The notes under the pieces are model-generated. The model was given only the letters and a program-made list of their open reading frames with translations. It was not told where the DNA came from and did not search any database. DNA of 64,000 bases from DASVCN01 sp040905665 (GTDB lineage Bacteria > Deinococcota > Deinococci > Deinococcales > Trueperaceae): contig JBBDRD010000041.1 of assembly GCA_040905665.1 (NCBI GenBank), positions 1 to 64,000 on the forward strand, read 5' to 3'. Positions 34,267 to 43,396 of the stretch are shown piece after piece. Within the stretch, counting starts at the first letter, position 1, and the number at the start of each line of letters is the position of its first letter. A program made the translations under genes and the position numbers.

Positions 34267-35064
34267 TCAGTGAGCTGACGGGCGCGTGGCGGGCGAGGAG
34301 CGGTCTCCTCCGAACCAGCGCAGGAACGCCACCACCAGGGGGATTCCGAAGGCGATAAAGCTGGCGATCTTCATTATCACGCCACCCAGTTGTTGATCAG
34401 CCGCTGCCGACATCGGCAGGATGCGAGACGCCGCCTGGTAGGTGGGGTAGAACGACTCGGGCGCGAATGTGAGGATCGCCGCCACGAAAAACTGCCCCAA
34501 CGGGAGCGCCGCCAGGTAGAACACCTGGACGCCGTAACCGGAGCGTGGAATTTCGGGCAGCGGGCTCATCACCGGCCACCAGATCAGCACCGCCAGCGCC
34601 AGGAAGATCACGTGCTGAAGGTGGTGTACGAAAGGGCTAATCAGCGCCGCCTCGTAGACCATCGGCAAGTGCCAGAGCGTGAATGCCAGGCTGAACACGA
34701 TGAAGGCGATGAGGGGCCGCGTGAGCGCCAGGAAGACCGGTCCCACGATCCTGTTCTTCGCCAACGGCCGCACCATCCAGCCGGGAGTGCCGGCGATCAG
34801 CAGCGGCGCCACTACGTAACTGAGCAGCAGATGCTGCACCATGTGAGCACTGAACAGGTACCGCTCCGACAGTTCGTGCAGCGGAGAAGCCTCGGTGAGG
34901 AACGCAACCAGCAGGCCAGAGGTGAATAGCGTGATCTGCATCCGCGTCGCAGGAACGCTGCCCTCCAAGCGGGAGCGTAACGGGCCGGCCAGCAGCCCGT
35001 AGGCTACTCCGAGCGTCAACAACGTGCCGATCAGGACGGGATCGATTACCCACGGCAGGATCAT
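34267..35064 (-). CDS. ctaG: CtaG-type cytochrome c oxidase assembly protein
   Basis: 265 residues, seven or so TM segments, caa3_CtaG family. Motifs are FSAHMVQHLLLSYVVAPLLIAGTPGWM, SLAFTLWHLPMVYEAALISPFVHHLQHVIFLALAVLIWWPV and YLAALPLGQFFVAAILTF. The paired histidines in the membrane (HMVQH, HHLQH) are family-typical and may handle copper for oxidase maturation. The start is set at ATG 35064 (MILPWVIDPV); a longer frame upstream has no membrane character. No oxidase genes are nearby. Confidence 0.88.
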   Translation of the reverse strand: MILPWVIDPVLIGTLLTLGVAYGLLAGPLRSRLEGSVPATRMQITLFTSGLLVAFLTEASPLHELSERYLFSAHMVQHLLLSYVVAPLLIAGTPGWMVRPLAKNRIVGPVFLALTRPLIAFIVFSLAFTLWHLPMVYEAALISPFVHHLQHVIFLALAVLIWWPVMSPLPEIPRSGYGVQVFYLAALPLGQFFVAAILTFAPESFYPTYQAASRILPMSAAADQQLGGVIMKIASFIAFGIPLVVAFLRWFGGDRSSPATRPSAH

Positions 35065-35190
35065 GGGAGCGTGTGGCTCCAGCGTGCCGTCGAGGGAGAG
35101 GAGATCTCGGTCATCACGCGGGAAGTTTATCAGTCGAGGGGGGCAGTGGCGGTCGCTCCGCAAAGAGCGTCCATCCCAAGATTGGCCCCG

Positions 35191-35230
35191 TCCAAAAGAA
35201 GGACGCAGGGAGCGGTTTGCCCCCTGCGTT
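35191..35230 (-). terminator. Rho-independent terminator
   Basis: On the minus strand, ACGCAGGG and CCCTGCGT form a stem followed by TTCTTTT. It lies downstream of the acidic secreted protein gene and ahead of ctaG, separating the two. A second inverted repeat, CGGCCAAGG/CCTTGGCCG (35308-35327), lies nearer the stop codon. Confidence 0.7.
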
Positions 35231-35343
35231 CCCATCTTGCCAGCGTTGATTAGCTGACCTCAGTTTCTAGCTGCCGTTCGTTCCGATCGGCACGATTTGC
35301 GGTTGGACGGCCAAGGCTCCTTGGCCGCTGCAAGCCCTATCTA

Positions 35344-36465
35344 TCAGTTCTGCTCCTCTTCTTCCTCTTCGTTCATGGGCTCCTCGGTCTCGGCCGGGTC
35401 CTCGACGCCAACCTCGCCTTCGCCCTCTACTTCGACGTCAACATCGCCGTCAACTTCGCCTTCGGCCTCACCTTCCTGCTCGACGTCGACATTTACGCCG
35501 TCTTCGCCCTCAGCCTGGCCTTCCTCTTGGCCCTCCTCGGCCTCGCCACCGCCGGCGACGTCACCCTCGACCTCGTCGGTCACCGCCTCGACCTCCTCGG
35601 TTACGGCCTCGACCTCTTCGGTCTCGGCTCCGACGAAGTCGTAGACCGGCACGAACGTCACGGCCTGCGATACGTTGACCTCGACGGCCGAAGTAGCGAT
35701 CTGGCTGCCTTGAAGCGAGCTGATCTCGAAGCTTCCTTCACGGGTACCCGCGATCACGTAGACGCCGGGCGGAAGATCATTGGCGGTAAAGCTACCGGTG
35801 AACTCCTGCGAGTAGCCGTTGGGTCCGCTTACGACGAAGCGTGCGTCGTCGTTCTCGGTCTCGACGGTCACTTCACCGAACTCGGCGTTCTCGATGGCCT
35901 GCGGCTCGCCGCCCTCAAAAGCATTGTCCGGGTAGGCGGTGCGGGCGTCGGCCTGGAACGCACCCTCTTGATAAGCAGCGAGTTCCTGTAGCGCAACCTG
36001 CACGCTTATGGCCTGCCCTGCAGTTACTTCAACGAGAGTATGAGCCAACTGCAGGCCCTCGTCACTGACGGCTACGGAGTAGACGCCAGGCAGGAGCCCC
36101 TCGACGACGAGCTGCTCGTCGGCGTTGTCCGCAATTTCGAAGCGCTCGTAGTAGCCGTTGGGCCCTACCAGATCGACGTTCGGGTGCTGGTCCGAAGCAC
36201 TATCAGTAGTAAAGACGAGCGCGCCCGTTTCTACCTCTACTTCGACCATTCTCGCTTCGCCGTCGTACTGCTGAGACTCGCCGACCTGGATCTCTCCGAG
36301 AGGAGCGACTTCCTCCCCTCGGATCTCCACCGTTCTGGTCTCCGTCTGCGGCTCTTCCTGGGCTTGCTGGTCCTGATCCTGCTGGTGCTCGTCAGCGACT
36401 GCCGCGCCAAATGCGGCAAGCGCGACGATCAGGAACAGAGTGAACTTTCGTTTGATTGCTTCCAT
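35344..36465 (-). CDS. Exported protein with two Ig-like repeats and an acidic tail
   Basis: 373 residues. A signal peptide (FTLFLIVALAAFGAAVA) is followed by a Gln/Glu-rich linker and two related beta-rich repeats (about 70-160 and 195-290). Each contains a GPNGY core (DLVGPNGYYERF, VSGPNGYSQEF) and a LLPGVYSVA / LPPGVYVIA strand, resembling PEGA-like or bacterial Ig-like modules. The last 90 residues are extremely acidic and repetitive (EEVEAVTEEVEAVTDEVEG and so on). It could be a surface calcium- or polymer-binding protein. The ATG at 36465 follows AAAGGGGGGAA. Confidence 0.7.
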   Translation of the reverse strand: MEAIKRKFTLFLIVALAAFGAAVADEHQQDQDQQAQEEPQTETRTVEIRGEEVAPLGEIQVGESQQYDGEARMVEVEVETGALVFTTDSASDQHPNVDLVGPNGYYERFEIADNADEQLVVEGLLPGVYSVAVSDEGLQLAHTLVEVTAGQAISVQVALQELAAYQEGAFQADARTAYPDNAFEGGEPQAIENAEFGEVTVETENDDARFVVSGPNGYSQEFTGSFTANDLPPGVYVIAGTREGSFEISSLQGSQIATSAVEVNVSQAVTFVPVYDFVGAETEEVEAVTEEVEAVTDEVEGDVAGGGEAEEGQEEGQAEGEDGVNVDVEQEGEAEGEVDGDVDVEVEGEGEVGVEDPAETEEPMNEEEEEEQN

Positions 36466-36591
36466 GTATTCCCCCCTTTATTCGATACTGCCGATTGTCA
36501 GGCTAGACCCCGTTGGCCCAGTTGTTCTGTAAGATGATTCGACACGTTTCTCACCCATCGGGCCAAATCCTCATCATCACGTCGCGTGGGC

Positions 36592-38265
36592 TCAACCCGA
36601 CGCGGCGGCGCCCTTGGCATCCTGCAGCAATCCGCGGTCGTGGACGATGTCGAGCGCCAGAGTCTGGTAGCCGATCTCGTCGAACAGCACGACCACCCTC
36701 CCCTCTTCGTAACGAACGACCTGGCCATCGCCGAAGTTCTCGTGTACCACGCGTCCCCCGATCGGGAACGGCCCCTCGGTCACTTGCTCGAGCCCGTCGC
36801 CTGCTTTGCAGTTGTCACAGTGACCGCAAGGCGGATCGTAGCTCTCCCCGAAGTAGGAAAGCAGATAGGCGCGCCGGCAGCCGTCGGTCTCGGCATAAGC
36901 CCGCATCATCTCCACCCTCGACTTCTCGAAGGCCTTATGCCGTTCTTGAAGCTTCTGCGCCGCCTCCGCCGCCTCGGTGGGAGAAGGACCACCGTGCCGG
37001 TACAGCACGACCCCGTCACCGTCCACGGTTATTGCTCCCACCTCCTCCAGATGGTTCAGGACCGTCTGTAGCCGGGTTGCCGACAATCCTGTCGCGTCGC
37101 GCAAATCAGCAGCGTCCACAGCTCCGCCGGCGCTCTCCAACAAGATAGCTATGCGCTCGTGGGTACTGGCATCTATCGCCGTTCCGCTGTTCAGGAATCG
37201 CTGGAGGCGTATGTCATCGGGCTGATAGAGCAGAATAGCCGCCGCTGAATCACCGTCGCGCCCGGCCCTGCCGACCTGCTGGTAGTAGGCGTCGAGGGAA
37301 CCGGTAATGTCGTAATGAACGACGAACGTCACATGTGCCTTGTCGACCCCCATCCCAAAGGCGGTGGTGGCGACGATCACGTCGAACTCGTCGTCCATGA
37401 ACGCCGACTGCACCCTCTGCCGCTGCGTCTTGTCGTGTCCCGCGTGATATGCCTGCGCCCGTATCTCGGCCTGGCGAAGGCTCTCGGCTAGTTCGTCGGC
37501 ATGCTGGCGCGTTGCAACGTAGACGATTCCCGGACGCCCCAGGTTGGGAATCAGCTCGAGCAGGCGCTCGAGCTTCTCCTTCTCGCTCGTCATGCGCTCC
37601 ACGCTCAGTTCCAGATTGGGGCGATCGAAGCCGTGGACGATTACCTCGGCGTCGGTCATGCCCAGCCGCTCGATGATCTCATCGCGCACGGGGGCGGCCG
37701 CGGTAGCGGTCAACGCAAGCACCCGAGGATTGCCGAGAGCCTCGATGGCGGCGCCCAACTGCAGATACTCCGGGCGGAAGTCGTGGCCCCACTCGGTAAC
37801 GCAGTGAGCCTCATCGATCACGAATAGCGATGGCGGCGACTCGCGCAGCCTGTCGAGCGTGTCACTGCTGGAAAATTGCTCTGGCGCCAGGAACAGGAAT
37901 TCCACCTTTCCCGCCGCGGCGCGCTCCAGCAACTCCTTACGCTCCTCCTTGCCGAGCGTGGAATTGAGCGCCTCCGCCTCACCACCCTTGGCGCCATGTT
38001 CGGTCAACGCTTCAACCTGATCACGCTGCAACGCCAGGAGCGGAGACACCACTACCGTCTTGCCTTCGATGAGCATCCCCGCCACCTGGTAGATAGCCGA
38101 TTTGCCCGAACCGGTCGGCATTACCACTAGCGCATCCTTACCTTCGACGACCGCCCGGATCGCCTGTTCCTGACCGGGACGCAGGGCGCTGTATCCGAAG
38201 GCGTCATGCGCCAACTCACGAATCCGCGCTGACAATCCAACGCCGGCCTCTTTTCCATTCGACAT
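36592..38265 (-). CDS. recQ: RecQ-family ATP-dependent DNA helicase
   Basis: 557 residues from ATG 38265. SF2 motifs are present: motif 0 FGYSALRPGQEQAI, motif I MPTGSGKSAIYQ, motif II DEAHCVTEWGHDFRPEY, motif III LALTATAA, motifs V-VI VATTAFGMGVDKAHVTFVVHYD and YQQVGRAGRDGD. The RecQ-Ct zinc-binding cysteines lie in DGCRRAYLLSYFGESYDPPCGHCDNC. No HRDC domain follows; the protein ends in a short basic/acidic beta segment (FGDGQVVRYEEGRVVVLFDEIG) that resembles a Tudor-like tail. It unwinds 3'-tailed DNA in recombination repair. Confidence 0.93.
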   Translation of the reverse strand: MSNGKEAGVGLSARIRELAHDAFGYSALRPGQEQAIRAVVEGKDALVVMPTGSGKSAIYQVAGMLIEGKTVVVSPLLALQRDQVEALTEHGAKGGEAEALNSTLGKEERKELLERAAAGKVEFLFLAPEQFSSSDTLDRLRESPPSLFVIDEAHCVTEWGHDFRPEYLQLGAAIEALGNPRVLALTATAAAPVRDEIIERLGMTDAEVIVHGFDRPNLELSVERMTSEKEKLERLLELIPNLGRPGIVYVATRQHADELAESLRQAEIRAQAYHAGHDKTQRQRVQSAFMDDEFDVIVATTAFGMGVDKAHVTFVVHYDITGSLDAYYQQVGRAGRDGDSAAAILLYQPDDIRLQRFLNSGTAIDASTHERIAILLESAGGAVDAADLRDATGLSATRLQTVLNHLEEVGAITVDGDGVVLYRHGGPSPTEAAEAAQKLQERHKAFEKSRVEMMRAYAETDGCRRAYLLSYFGESYDPPCGHCDNCKAGDGLEQVTEGPFPIGGRVVHENFGDGQVVRYEEGRVVVLFDEIGYQTLALDIVHDRGLLQDAKGAAASG

Positions 38266-38451
38266 TACGAAGCCCCCCGCCGGCCCCAAGGAAAATCCCG
38301 TTCGTGAAACACGTCACGCAAGAACTCCGGGCCGCTAGGGGGCCGATCCAGTGCAACCATATCTTTCGGATTGCCAGAGCAACCGTACGTTGCCAGACAG
38401 CCGGGAGGATAGGGGCGGCCGTACTCTGAACCGGAACTGTTAGGGGGGAAA

Positions 38452-39345
38452 ATGTCGGATAGGCAGAAGCAGGAACGAGAGAGCGAAGAGCGTAGACCGG
38501 ACCAGTTGCCGCCACAGCATCAGGAGAAACATCCCGGTGAAGAGAGCAAGATGCGGCCCCGGCCGCAGTTCGAAGCGCCCGAGTACCGCGCGGCCGGCAA
38601 GCTCGAAGGAAAGATCGCGCTAATAACCGGGGGCGACAGCGGCATCGGCCGGTCGGTGGCGGTGTACTTCGCGAAAGAGGGCGCCGACGTGGCGATCGTT
38701 TACCTGGACGAGCACGAGGACGCCGAGGAGACCGAGCGGCAGGTCGAGGAGGAGGGCCGGCGCTGCTTGCTTATACCGGGCGACATTCAGGACGAATCGT
38801 TCTGCCGCGAAGCTGTCGAGCAGACGGTAAGCGAGCTGGGCAGGCTGGACGTGGTCGTCAACAACGCCGCGGTCCAGTATCCGCAGCAGAGCCTCGAGGA
38901 CATCACCGCTGACCAGCTGGAACGGACCTTCCGCACCAACATCCTCTCGATGTTTCACATCACCAAGGCCGCCCTCAAACACCTCGAGTCGGGGGCCTCG
39001 ATCATCAATACCACCTCGGTAACTGCCTACCGCGGCAATCCCACACTCATCGACTACTCCTCCACCAAAGGCGCGATTCTCGCCTTCACCAGGGCGTTGG
39101 CGATGAATTTGAGCGAGAAGGGTATAAGGGTCAACGCGGTGGCGCCGGGACCGATCTGGACACCGCTCATTCCATCTTCCTTCGGCGAGGAGAAGGTGGA
39201 GTCGTTCGGGACCAGCCAGCCGCTTGGCCGCCCGGGCCAACCGGAAGAGGTCGCCCCCTGTTACGTCTTCCTCGCTTCGTCCGACAGCAGTTACATAAGC
39301 GGGCAGACCCTTCACCCCAACGGAGGCGAACCTGTAGGAGGGTAG
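38452..39345 (+). CDS. Short-chain dehydrogenase/reductase (glucose-dehydrogenase-like)
   Basis: 297 residues. A hydrophilic N-terminal extension of about 50 residues (QxxPGxExxMxPxPxF, typical of the YhdF/YghA group) precedes the Rossmann fold: GGDSGIGRSVAVYFAKEGADV, NNAAVQYP, the catalytic Ser in NTTSVTAYRG and the YxxxK motif in IDYSSTKGAILAF. GGEPVGG at the C-terminus is also family-typical. The natural substrate is uncertain. The ATG follows a GGGGGAAA ribosome-binding site. The next gene starts two bases after the stop, so the two are co-transcribed. Confidence 0.9.
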   Translation: MSDRQKQERESEERRPDQLPPQHQEKHPGEESKMRPRPQFEAPEYRAAGKLEGKIALITGGDSGIGRSVAVYFAKEGADVAIVYLDEHEDAEETERQVEEEGRRCLLIPGDIQDESFCREAVEQTVSELGRLDVVVNNAAVQYPQQSLEDITADQLERTFRTNILSMFHITKAALKHLESGASIINTTSVTAYRGNPTLIDYSSTKGAILAFTRALAMNLSEKGIRVNAVAPGPIWTPLIPSSFGEEKVESFGTSQPLGRPGQPEEVAPCYVFLASSDSSYISGQTLHPNGGEPVGG

Positions 39346-39346
39346 G

Positions 39347-40219
39347 ATGTCCGCCATGGCGCGAGACGTGGCGGAGTCGGAGGTGGAACAGACGAGCGAG
39401 CGGGTAGTACGGGCCAACGACTGGGTTCACCTGCAGGAGCTGCTTTTTCGTGACGCCTGGAATCCGATGATCTCCCGCCACCGCTCTCCCTATGCCTTTC
39501 ACGGGGAAGCGGTGGCGGGCAAGGGCTTGAATACTTCGCTGATGACCCTGCGGGGACCCTACCCACGGCTGGAACCGCACCTCCTCCGGAACTTCCGCAA
39601 ATACGCGCCTCACGGCGCGGTACTGCACGACACGGTGTGGCACTGGTTGGCCGTGGGACAACACCACGGCCTACCTACCCGGCTCATCGACTGGACGTTC
39701 TCGCCTTTCGTGGCGCTGCACTTCGTCACCGCCTATCTGCATCTGATGGACTCCGACGGCGAAGTGTGGGCGGTCGATTACAACGAGGTCCACCGACTGC
39801 TGCCCGAGCTACTGGTCGACGCACTAGAGCACGAGGGCGCGGCGGTCTTCACTGCCGACTCGCTTGCCGAACTGGCGCCCACGCTCGGCGACTTCGATCG
39901 ACTCGCCGACGATCCTGTGATGCTGTTCTTCGAGCCTCCGGCGGTCGATCCCCGGATCGTCAACCAGTACGCGCTCTTCTCTCTCTATGGCGACGCAGGC
40001 TCGGGACCAGAGAAATGGTTGAGGCGGCACCCCGGCCTATGGCGCAAAATTATCGTTCCCGCCGCGATCAAGTGGGAAGTTCGCGACAAACTGGACCAGG
40101 CCAACATCACCGAGCGAACACTCTTTCCCGACCTCGACGGCTTGAGCCGCTGGTTGCGGCGGAACTACAGCTCGCCTTATGAGTTTGAAACGGAACCAAC
40201 CGCCGAGAAAGTCGGCTGA
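39347..40219 (+). CDS. FRG-domain protein
   Basis: 290 residues. The FRG domain is recognised by YAFHGEAVAGKGLNTSLMTLRG (FRG motif altered to FHG), a LLRNFRKYAP helix and WHWLAVGQHHGLPTRLIDWTFSPFVALHFV, then a C-terminal VNQYALFSLYG and WRKIIVPAAIKWEVRDKL. The family is widespread in bacteria and phages, sometimes next to defence genes. Its biochemical role is not settled, although the LPTRLIDWT motif is thought to form an active or binding site. It starts directly after the SDR gene; a functional link between the two is not obvious. Confidence 0.82.
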   Translation: MSAMARDVAESEVEQTSERVVRANDWVHLQELLFRDAWNPMISRHRSPYAFHGEAVAGKGLNTSLMTLRGPYPRLEPHLLRNFRKYAPHGAVLHDTVWHWLAVGQHHGLPTRLIDWTFSPFVALHFVTAYLHLMDSDGEVWAVDYNEVHRLLPELLVDALEHEGAAVFTADSLAELAPTLGDFDRLADDPVMLFFEPPAVDPRIVNQYALFSLYGDAGSGPEKWLRRHPGLWRKIIVPAAIKWEVRDKLDQANITERTLFPDLDGLSRWLRRNYSSPYEFETEPTAEKVG

Positions 40220-40528
40220 CAAGTGGTAGAGGCCGAGAGTCTTCCAGACCGGCGAGCACTTGGGCTTCGTCTGGGACCTGCCTGTGCGGCGGCGCGCAAT
40301 CCGGCGATGATTCATTTGCATCTATTGCACGAGTACTCAGCATCTGTAAGCCCCGCGACCGAAAGGCGTATTCTGGACGAATCCGGGGGGGCAGCGGGGT
40401 GTCAGGAGATACCGCTTGAGCACGATCGAGCACGTGGCCAGCCGGCCCGGGTTCGGTCGGCTGAGCGTGATCCCGCCCGCGCGTCGGGTCACCACACAGC
40501 ACCTCACCACAACAGCAGCGGGTCGGCC
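40220..40528. other. Intergenic region, no gene seen
   Basis: About 309 bases upstream of the zinc dehydrogenase. In-frame extension of the downstream gene through this region lacks conserved residues. No clear promoter or terminator was identified. Confidence 0.4.
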
Positions 40529-41560
40529 ATGGAAGCAGTAATGAAAGTAGCCGCCGGCGTAGGCAACGTGGAGCTGCGGGAAATTCCCCAGCCCCAACCC
40601 GGCCCTGGCCAGGCCCTCATCGAGATCGCCGCAGCCGGCATCTGCGGGACCGACCTGCACATATTTCACGACGAGTTCAAGACCAAACCGCCGGTAGTCC
40701 TGGGCCACGAGGTAGCCGGCCGGGTAGCGGCGCTAGGGACGGACGTCCTGGGGGTGGAAGTGGGCTGGCGCGTAACCAGCGAGACCTACTTCTCTACATG
40801 TGACCAATGCCGCTACTGCCGGGCCGGTCACACCAACCTCTGCCCACAGCGCCGCTCGATCGGTTCAGCGGTGAACGGCGGCTTTACTCGTTACCTGGTG
40901 GTACCGGCGCGTAATCTTCACCGCTTGCCCGACTCGCTGAGCGACAGGGCCGGCGCCCTCACCGAGCCGCTGGCCTGCGTGACCCACGCCCTGCTCGGTA
41001 CACCCGTGATCCGCCCGGGCGACGTGGTTGCAATTGCCGGACCTGGGGCTATCGGGCTGCTGGCGAGCCAAGTGGCCCGCGCCGCCGGCGCGACCGTGGT
41101 TGTGCTGGGAACGCCAGGCGACTCCAAACGACTCGCGCTGGCCCGTCGACTTGGCGCCGACTACGCACTGGTGGTGGGCGAGGACGATCCTCAGCAGCTG
41201 ATGGCCGAGATAACCCCAGAGGGTCATGGCGCCGATGTCGTTATCGAATGCTCTGGCGCGGGAGCGGCGGCTGCGCAGCTCCTCACGATGGCGAGGCGGC
41301 GTGGCAGATACCTGCAGGTGGGCCTGTTCGGCAAACCGGTCGCCTGGGACTTCGATCAGGTCTGCTACCGGGAGCTCACTGTGACCGGCAGCAACGCAAG
41401 CACCCCCGACTCGTGGCTCAGGGCGCTCGAGCTGATGGGAAGCGGAAAGGTCGACGCCGAAGCGGTCATCAGCGGCACCTACCCGCTGGCCGAGTGGGGC
41501 CAGGCTTTCGATGACTTCGAAGCCAAGCGCGGGACGAAGTTGCTATTGGTTCCCCGCTGA
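40529..41560 (+). CDS. Zinc-dependent medium-chain alcohol/polyol dehydrogenase
   Basis: 343 residues. The catalytic zinc site is AAAGICGTDLHIFHDEF with GHEVAGRV, and the structural zinc cysteines lie in STCDQCRYCRAGHTNLCPQR. NAD(P) binding is by VVAIAGPGAIGLLASQVARAAGA. The pattern resembles sorbitol, L-idonate or threonine dehydrogenases (GFTRYLVVPARNLHRLPDSLS, LTEPLACVTHAL). It is placed beside an RpiR regulator, a sugar ABC importer and gluconokinase, so a polyol or sugar-acid substrate is likely. The start at ATG 40529 could also be ATG 40541. Confidence 0.88.
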   Translation: MEAVMKVAAGVGNVELREIPQPQPGPGQALIEIAAAGICGTDLHIFHDEFKTKPPVVLGHEVAGRVAALGTDVLGVEVGWRVTSETYFSTCDQCRYCRAGHTNLCPQRRSIGSAVNGGFTRYLVVPARNLHRLPDSLSDRAGALTEPLACVTHALLGTPVIRPGDVVAIAGPGAIGLLASQVARAAGATVVVLGTPGDSKRLALARRLGADYALVVGEDDPQQLMAEITPEGHGADVVIECSGAGAAAAQLLTMARRRGRYLQVGLFGKPVAWDFDQVCYRELTVTGSNASTPDSWLRALELMGSGKVDAEAVISGTYPLAEWGQAFDDFEAKRGTKLLLVPR

Positions 41561-41608
41561 ACACGCCACCGGGCACGGCCCACCTGATTTGAGGAGCGGC
41601 GGTTCGAC

Positions 41609-42472
41609 CTAAAGCCGCTTGCTCCCCAACGCCTCACGAGCCTTCGCGAGCATCAGTTGCGAGTCGGGTAGCCGCGCCAGGTAGAGCGAGACCATCAGCG
41701 TATCGATGAGCACCAGTTGAGCGATTCGGGAGCTGATCGCCTCGCTGCGGTAGCTCGTTTCGGCAGAAACGGTGTGTAGCGTAATGTCGGCAATTCGCGC
41801 GAGCGGCGAACGGCCGTAGCGCGTGATGGCCACCACCGTGGCGCCTGCATCCTTGGCCAATTGCGCGGCTTCGAGGACGTCCTTCGTTGCCCCCGAGTGG
41901 GAAACGAACAGGGCAACGTCGTTCGGTCCCAGGACGGCGCACACCTGCGCGGCATCGTGGCTGTCGCTCACCGCGCCCACCGACATGCCCAAGCGGAGGA
42001 ACTTGTGGTAGGCGTCTCTTGCGACCGTACCCGACCCACCGACGCCCAGGAACTCGATTCGGTTCGCCCGGCCCAGCACCTCGACGACCTTGGCGAGCGC
42101 CTCCTCGTCGACTATCTGCATCGTCGAACGGAGCGTCTCCACCGAAAGGTTCACGAGCGCATGCAGCACCTGGCCGGGCGTGTCGCCCTCGTCGATGTTG
42201 TGGTCCAACTGCTGGCGGCCGGGCGCGAGCTCACGGGAGAGTTTGATCTTGAAGTCTTGGTAGCCCCGGTAGTTCATCTCCTGGAAGATACGCACCACCG
42301 TCGCCTCGCTCACGTCGGCCTGCTGGGCAAGCTCGGTGATCGACAGAAAGACCACGGCGTCGGCATGCTCGAGGACGAAGTCGATTACCTTTTGACGCGC
42401 GGGCCCCACCACGGGTCGCACGCTTTCCAGCTTGCGCAGGATCTGCGAGCCCTCGGCGGCCGGTAAGGTCAT
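41609..42472 (-). CDS. RpiR/MurR-family transcriptional regulator
   Basis: 287 residues from ATG 42472, overlapping the upstream permease stop by four bases (ATGA). The N-terminal HTH_6 is VFLSITELAQQADVSEATVVRIFQEMNYRGYQDFKIKL. The C-terminal SIS sugar-phosphate-binding domain has RIEFLGVGGSGTVARDAYHKFLRLG, LFVSHSGATKDVLEAAQLAK and GATVVAITRYGRSPLARIAD. It should sense a phosphorylated sugar produced by the pathway and control the importer, with a possible operator at 45786-45801. Confidence 0.9.
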   Translation of the reverse strand: MTLPAAEGSQILRKLESVRPVVGPARQKVIDFVLEHADAVVFLSITELAQQADVSEATVVRIFQEMNYRGYQDFKIKLSRELAPGRQQLDHNIDEGDTPGQVLHALVNLSVETLRSTMQIVDEEALAKVVEVLGRANRIEFLGVGGSGTVARDAYHKFLRLGMSVGAVSDSHDAAQVCAVLGPNDVALFVSHSGATKDVLEAAQLAKDAGATVVAITRYGRSPLARIADITLHTVSAETSYRSEAISSRIAQLVLIDTLMVSLYLARLPDSQLMLAKAREALGSKRL

Positions 42473-43350
42473 CCCTTCACTGCGCCCATGGTGAGTCCGG
42501 TCACGATCCAACGCTGGATTACCAGGGTGAGCAGCACCACGGGCAAGGTGATGAGCACCGCCGCGGCCCCCAGGCCGCCGAAGTCTATCTGCCCATAACT
42601 GATGAAGTTGAACACCGCCACCGGCACCGGCCTGGTATTGGGCCCGGAGAGCACCAAGCTGAACAGGAACTGGTTCCAGGAGAAGATGAAGGCGAGGATA
42701 GCGGCGGCCACCGTTCCTGGCGCCGAGAGCGGTAGCACCACCCGGAAGAAGGTTCCGAGTTTGCTGGCCCCGTCAACATAGGCGGCCTCTTCCAGCTCGA
42801 TGGGCACCTCCTCGAAGAAGGAGATCATGATCCAGATAATGAGCGGCATGCCCACGATCAGGTGGGTGAGGGTGAGAGCCAGGTAGGTGTCGACGAGCCC
42901 GAGCGCCCGGAAGGCAAGGTACCACGGCACCAGGTAGGTGATGTAGGGCGTTAGGCGGGCGATGAGGATCGCCAGGGCGAGCCCGTTCTGCTTGAAGCGA
43001 GCGATCGAATAGGCGGCCGGTAAGCCCAGCACCAGTCCGAAACCGGTGGAGAGGGCGGCAACGACGAATGAGTTCCAGGTGTAGTCGAGGAAGTCGTTTT
43101 CCCTGATGACATTGCGGTAATTCTCGAAGGTGGGCTCGAAGAACCACACCGGCACCGGGCTGGTGTTGGCCACCTGGCTGCGGAGACTGGTGAGGATCAT
43201 CCAGTAGAACGGGAAGAGCATGATTATCAGCACGATGGCCATCAGCAGATAGGTACCCAGCTGCCGTAGTCGCTTCGTCCGTAGCGCGGGATCACGAACA
43301 GGGCGGCGCTCGGATCCCCGCGCTCCGGTCGTCGCGGCGGGCCGGCTCAT
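42469..43350 (-). CDS. Sugar ABC transporter permease (MalG/CUT1 type)
   Basis: 293 residues from ATG 43350 (a longer start at 43410 adds only a polar leader). Six TM segments. LLFPFYWMILTSLRS and ENDFLDYTWNSFVVAALSTGFGLVLGLPAAYSIARF are typical, and the coupling EAA loop is EELEEAAYVDGASKLGTFFRVVLPLSAPG-like (IELEEAAYVDGASKLGTFFR). It pairs with the upstream permease in an importer for an oligosaccharide or sugar derivative. Confidence 0.9.
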   Translation of the reverse strand: MSRPAATTGARGSERRPVRDPALRTKRLRQLGTYLLMAIVLIIMLFPFYWMILTSLRSQVANTSPVPVWFFEPTFENYRNVIRENDFLDYTWNSFVVAALSTGFGLVLGLPAAYSIARFKQNGLALAILIARLTPYITYLVPWYLAFRALGLVDTYLALTLTHLIVGMPLIIWIMISFFEEVPIELEEAAYVDGASKLGTFFRVVLPLSAPGTVAAAILAFIFSWNQFLFSLVLSGPNTRPVPVAVFNFISYGQIDFGGLGAAAVLITLPVVLLTLVIQRWIVTGLTMGAVKG

Positions 43351-43396
43351 AGAACCCGTCCTGCAACTACTGTAGTTGCCCGATTCGTTCTGGGAA

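Noticed and set aside
40223..40528. A 102-residue N-terminal extension of the zinc dehydrogenase
   Set aside because: The extra sequence is low-complexity Arg/Ala/Pro; the family starts at MEAVMKVAAGVG (ATG 40529).
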